DNA from: Tetragenococcus sp041859945
Lineage (GTDB): Bacteria; Bacillota; Bacilli; Lactobacillales; Enterococcaceae
Length of the DNA stretch: 25,505 bases
NCBI GenBank assembly: GCA_041859945.1
Contig: JBFLGC010000039.1
Span: 1-25,505, forward strand
Reading direction: 5' to 3'
The notes beneath the pieces are model-generated. The model had not been told where the DNA came from. It saw only the letters and a program-made list of their open reading frames with translations, and did not search any database. Position numbers and translations under genes: made by a program. This document shows, one piece after another, positions 23,332 through 25,505 of the stretch (positions are counted from its first letter, which is position 1; each line of letters starts with the position of its first letter).

Positions 23332-25439
23332 AAAAAGTATCAACTTGGTTTCAAACACATCTTTCTATTTTTAAATTCATTTTTATGATCACGGTTTTGC
23401 TCATCGTGGGTACTCAGATCCTTCATCTTGCCAAAAGCATTTCTTTTCAACAAGTAGCTGTCATTTTTACTTCGATCCCGATTTGGCGACTTATTTTGAT
23501 GATCGTCATAGGTTTGGTAGCTATTTTCCCTATGATCGGTTACGACTGGATGCTAAACGATTTACTAAAACTCAACCAAAGTCGACCTTATTTATTGGAA
23601 ACAAGTTGGATCATCAATACAATCAACAACATTGCTGGTTTTGGGGGCTTGATCAGTGTGGGGCTGCGGATCGAATTTTATGGAAAAGGGCAAAAACGTA
23701 AAGAGATCGCAACTTCCCTAACTAAGATCATGTTGTTTTCAATGGCAGGCTTATCTATTTTTAGCTTGTTAGCTCTTTTATCTACCTTTCTTTTTCACTC
23801 AAATACTTATATTCGTCAATACTGGCTTTGGCTGATTGGGGGTGGGCTGTATTTCCCACTGCTCTATCTGGTGACTACTCGCAAAAAAAGCGGTTATTTC
23901 AGCGGTCTTTCGAATTTACAAGGGCTACAATTGACGCTCACCTCCTTTTTAGAATGGGGCGGTTCAATCTTGACTTTTTTAAGTATCGGAAAATTGTTGA
24001 ATATCTCCGTTTCTAGTTGGGGTATCTTAAGTCTTTTTGTAGCCGCGAATGTGATTGGTATCGTTTCGCTGATCCCTGGTGGTATCGGCAGTTTCGATTT
24101 GATTATGCTACTTGGTCTGACCGCCCTTAAGATCGATCATGAAACTGCAGCCTTATGGTTATTATTGTATCGACTTTGCTATTATATCGTTCCAGTGATC
24201 ATTGCTTTGATCCTCTTTTTCATCCACGGCTTTCAAAATTTCGATCACAAGTATCAAGGTATCCCTAAACAATTGATTCATGAGGTTTTTCATAAAATCG
24301 TCGTTTTTTCCCTGTATTTTTCCGGCTTTTTAATGGTTTTGTCAGTGACGATGCCAGAAATCTTTACTGATATTGCTTGGCTGCATAAGTTTAGCCCCGT
24401 AAATTTCCACTGGATCGTCCAAGTTCCTAGTATTTTAGCGGGGTTTGCCTTGTTGATCCTTGGTCGTGGTATGGCTGCCCAAGTCAAAAAAGTTTATTTG
24501 CCAACCATTATTCTATTGATAGCTCTTTTGATTTATACGCTTTTTCTGGGTTTCCTTACGATCACCACTTTCTTTTTTGCTTTATTGCTTCTCTTTGTGA
24601 TCGAAATCAAACCAGAACTTTACCGTGAACAACTGGTCTATGCTTGGGAATGGATCATAAAAGATGGCTTGACCTTTGGCAGCTTGATTTTTTCTTATCT
24701 AGTGATCGGGATGTACCAATTTCCAGTTTTGAAACATCATCCGTTCAAACATTATTCAAAATTTTTCATCTTACCTTCTGAACAGTTTTGGCTCCGTGGC
24801 TTTCTAGGGATCGGTTTAGCGCTCGTATTGATTTTTTTGATCCTATCTTTTTTACAAGGGTCCAAAACAAAAATAGACGCAGTTATGCCCTACGCCCGCG
24901 TCCAAAATATTTTACAGAATTATGGTGGAAATTCCGATAGTGAGCTTGTTTTTGCTGGCGATAAGTCGGTATTCATTTATAATAACGGACAGGATGATAG
25001 CGTCTTTTTGCAATTTAGAACACTCAATAATAAATGTATCGTCATGGGTGATCCTTCTGGGAAAAAGGCTGATTTTGCGGATGCGATCGAGACTTTTATT
25101 GCTGAAGCCGACCGCCTTTGTTACGTCCCCGTTTTTTACGAAGTTTCTGAAAAAATCGTGCTCTTATTGCACGAATTTGGCTATGATTTCATCAAAATGG
25201 GCGAAAATGCCATCGTTGATCTCAACGGCTTCACAACTTCTGGTAAAAAAATGCGTGGGATCAGAGCCATCATCAACAAAATGGATAAAGCTGGCTACAC
25301 TTTCGAAGTTGTCGCCCCCCCATTTGAAGCGACTTTTATGAATGAAATCAAACATATCTCAGATGCTTGGTTAGAAAATCGCGTGGAAAAAGGATTTTCT
25401 ATGGGTTCTTTTTCTAATGCCTACCTCTCAATCGAGTAG
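23328..25439 (+). CDS. mprF: Aminoacyl-phosphatidylglycerol synthase MprF, truncated by a group II intron
   Basis: MprF transfers amino acids from aminoacyl-tRNA to phosphatidylglycerol and flips the product, reducing sensitivity to cationic peptides. The visible frame has the multi-helix flippase part (about 1-510; NNIAGFGGLISVGLR and SLIPGGIGSFDLIMLLG are typical) and the beginning of the cytosolic DUF2156 synthase domain (from about 515: ARVQNILQNYGGNSDSELVF, GDPSG, ...FIKMGENAIVDL, SDAWLENRVEKGFSMGSF). Native sequence ends at Ser701 (25428-25430). The codons for Ile and Glu and the TAG at 25437-25439 belong to an antisense intron. Full-length relatives have about 840-870 residues, so roughly 150 residues of the catalytic domain are missing from this frame. 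The ATG at 23328 has AGGAGG. Confidence 0.93.
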   Translation: MKKVSTWFQTHLSIFKFIFMITVLLIVGTQILHLAKSISFQQVAVIFTSIPIWRLILMIVIGLVAIFPMIGYDWMLNDLLKLNQSRPYLLETSWIINTINNIAGFGGLISVGLRIEFYGKGQKRKEIATSLTKIMLFSMAGLSIFSLLALLSTFLFHSNTYIRQYWLWLIGGGLYFPLLYLVTTRKKSGYFSGLSNLQGLQLTLTSFLEWGGSILTFLSIGKLLNISVSSWGILSLFVAANVIGIVSLIPGGIGSFDLIMLLGLTALKIDHETAALWLLLYRLCYYIVPVIIALILFFIHGFQNFDHKYQGIPKQLIHEVFHKIVVFSLYFSGFLMVLSVTMPEIFTDIAWLHKFSPVNFHWIVQVPSILAGFALLILGRGMAAQVKKVYLPTIILLIALLIYTLFLGFLTITTFFFALLLLFVIEIKPELYREQLVYAWEWIIKDGLTFGSLIFSYLVIGMYQFPVLKHHPFKHYSKFFILPSEQFWLRGFLGIGLALVLIFLILSFLQGSKTKIDAVMPYARVQNILQNYGGNSDSELVFAGDKSVFIYNNGQDDSVFLQFRTLNNKCIVMGDPSGKKADFADAIETFIAEADRLCYVPVFYEVSEKIVLLLHEFGYDFIKMGENAIVDLNGFTTSGKKMRGIRAIINKMDKAGYTFEVVAPPFEATFMNEIKHISDAWLENRVEKGFSMGSFSNAYLSIE

Positions 25440-25505
25440 AGGGAAAAGTTAATAACTTTTCGCCCCTCTCACACCACCACACGTACGGTTCCGTATGTGG
25501 CGGTT
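25431..25505 (-). mobile_element. 3' end of a bacterial group II intron (class C-like), inserted in mprF
   Basis: Read on the minus strand, 25505-25472 folds as a 34-nt domain V: ACCGCCACA pairs with TGTGGTGGT, a two-base CG bulge precedes the upper stem TACG/CGTA, and the loop is GAAC. The CGC triad (instead of AGC) and this bulge point to class C. 25469-25438 forms domain VI (AGAGGG/CCCTCT and AAAAGT/ACTTTT with an internal GCG). The intron then ends ...CTACTCGAT at 25431, the usual AU-type 3' terminus. Domains I-IV and any reverse transcriptase lie right of the window. Exact end is uncertain by one or two bases. Confidence 0.85.

Noticed and set aside
25464..25505. Hairpin at the right edge as a terminator or insertion-sequence end for mprF
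   Set aside because: The 34-nt fold has the CGC triad, CG bulge and adjoining domain VI of a group II intron and no U-tract in the mprF direction.
1..25505. CRISPR arrays, tRNA/rRNA genes, toxin-antitoxin or phage-defence systems
   Set aside because: No spaced direct-repeat arrays, cloverleaf-type sequences or recognisable system genes were seen on either strand.

Overview
The window is a low-GC Gram-positive (Bacillota) chromosome segment. Gene content, order and protein sequences best fit the Enterococcaceae, probably Enterococcus or a close relative. Supporting points are a dnaG-rpoD-mapZ cluster, an enterococcal-type MapZ with an N-terminal zinc ribbon, an AhyD/MprF gene pair, strong AGGAGG ribosome binding sites, frequent TTG/GTG starts, and the orders fur / xerD-scpA-scpB-rluB and ypbB-recQ. 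Genus is inferred from recalled gene order, not from a database search.

Layout, left to right. 1-290 is the 3' end of a phage/ICE-type tyrosine integrase, so a mobile element lies just left of the window. From 411 to 22402 almost everything is on the minus strand: hup, der, rpsA, cmk and a LysM membrane protein, recQ with ypbB, then a lone plus-strand ferredoxin. 8054-9150 is a decayed stretch: a GNAT acetyltransferase pseudogene, a 20-bp perfect palindrome and the remnant of a small membrane-protein gene. Next come ribU under an FMN riboswitch, the rluB-scpB-scpA-xerD chromosome-maintenance operon, fur with a PerR-type box in its promoter, cvfB, azlCD, mapZ, rpoD and dnaG, a DUF368 (PopT-type) undecaprenyl-phosphate transporter, and a lysozyme-like membrane protein. 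The last genes, on the plus strand, are an AhyD-like hydrolase translationally coupled to mprF.

Most of the window is ordinary core genome: translation and ribosome assembly (rpsA, der, rluB), replication, transcription and segregation (dnaG, rpoD, scpAB, xerD, hup), septum placement (mapZ), lipid-carrier recycling, metal homeostasis (fur) and riboflavin uptake (ribU).

The most notable point is at the right edge. The mprF frame stops after 701 native codons, where the sequence turns into the 3' end (domains V and VI) of a group IIC-like intron on the opposite strand. The lipid aminoacyl-transferase domain is therefore cut, while the linked hydrolase gene and the flippase part stay open. Other points worth checking are a terminator-like hairpin between the only visible dnaG promoter and dnaG, the PerR-type box at fur, the terminator/antiterminator pair of the ribU riboswitch, and an unexplained 440-bp gap between rpsA and der. 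I found no CRISPR array, tRNA, rRNA or defence system, and no clearly novel multi-gene system.
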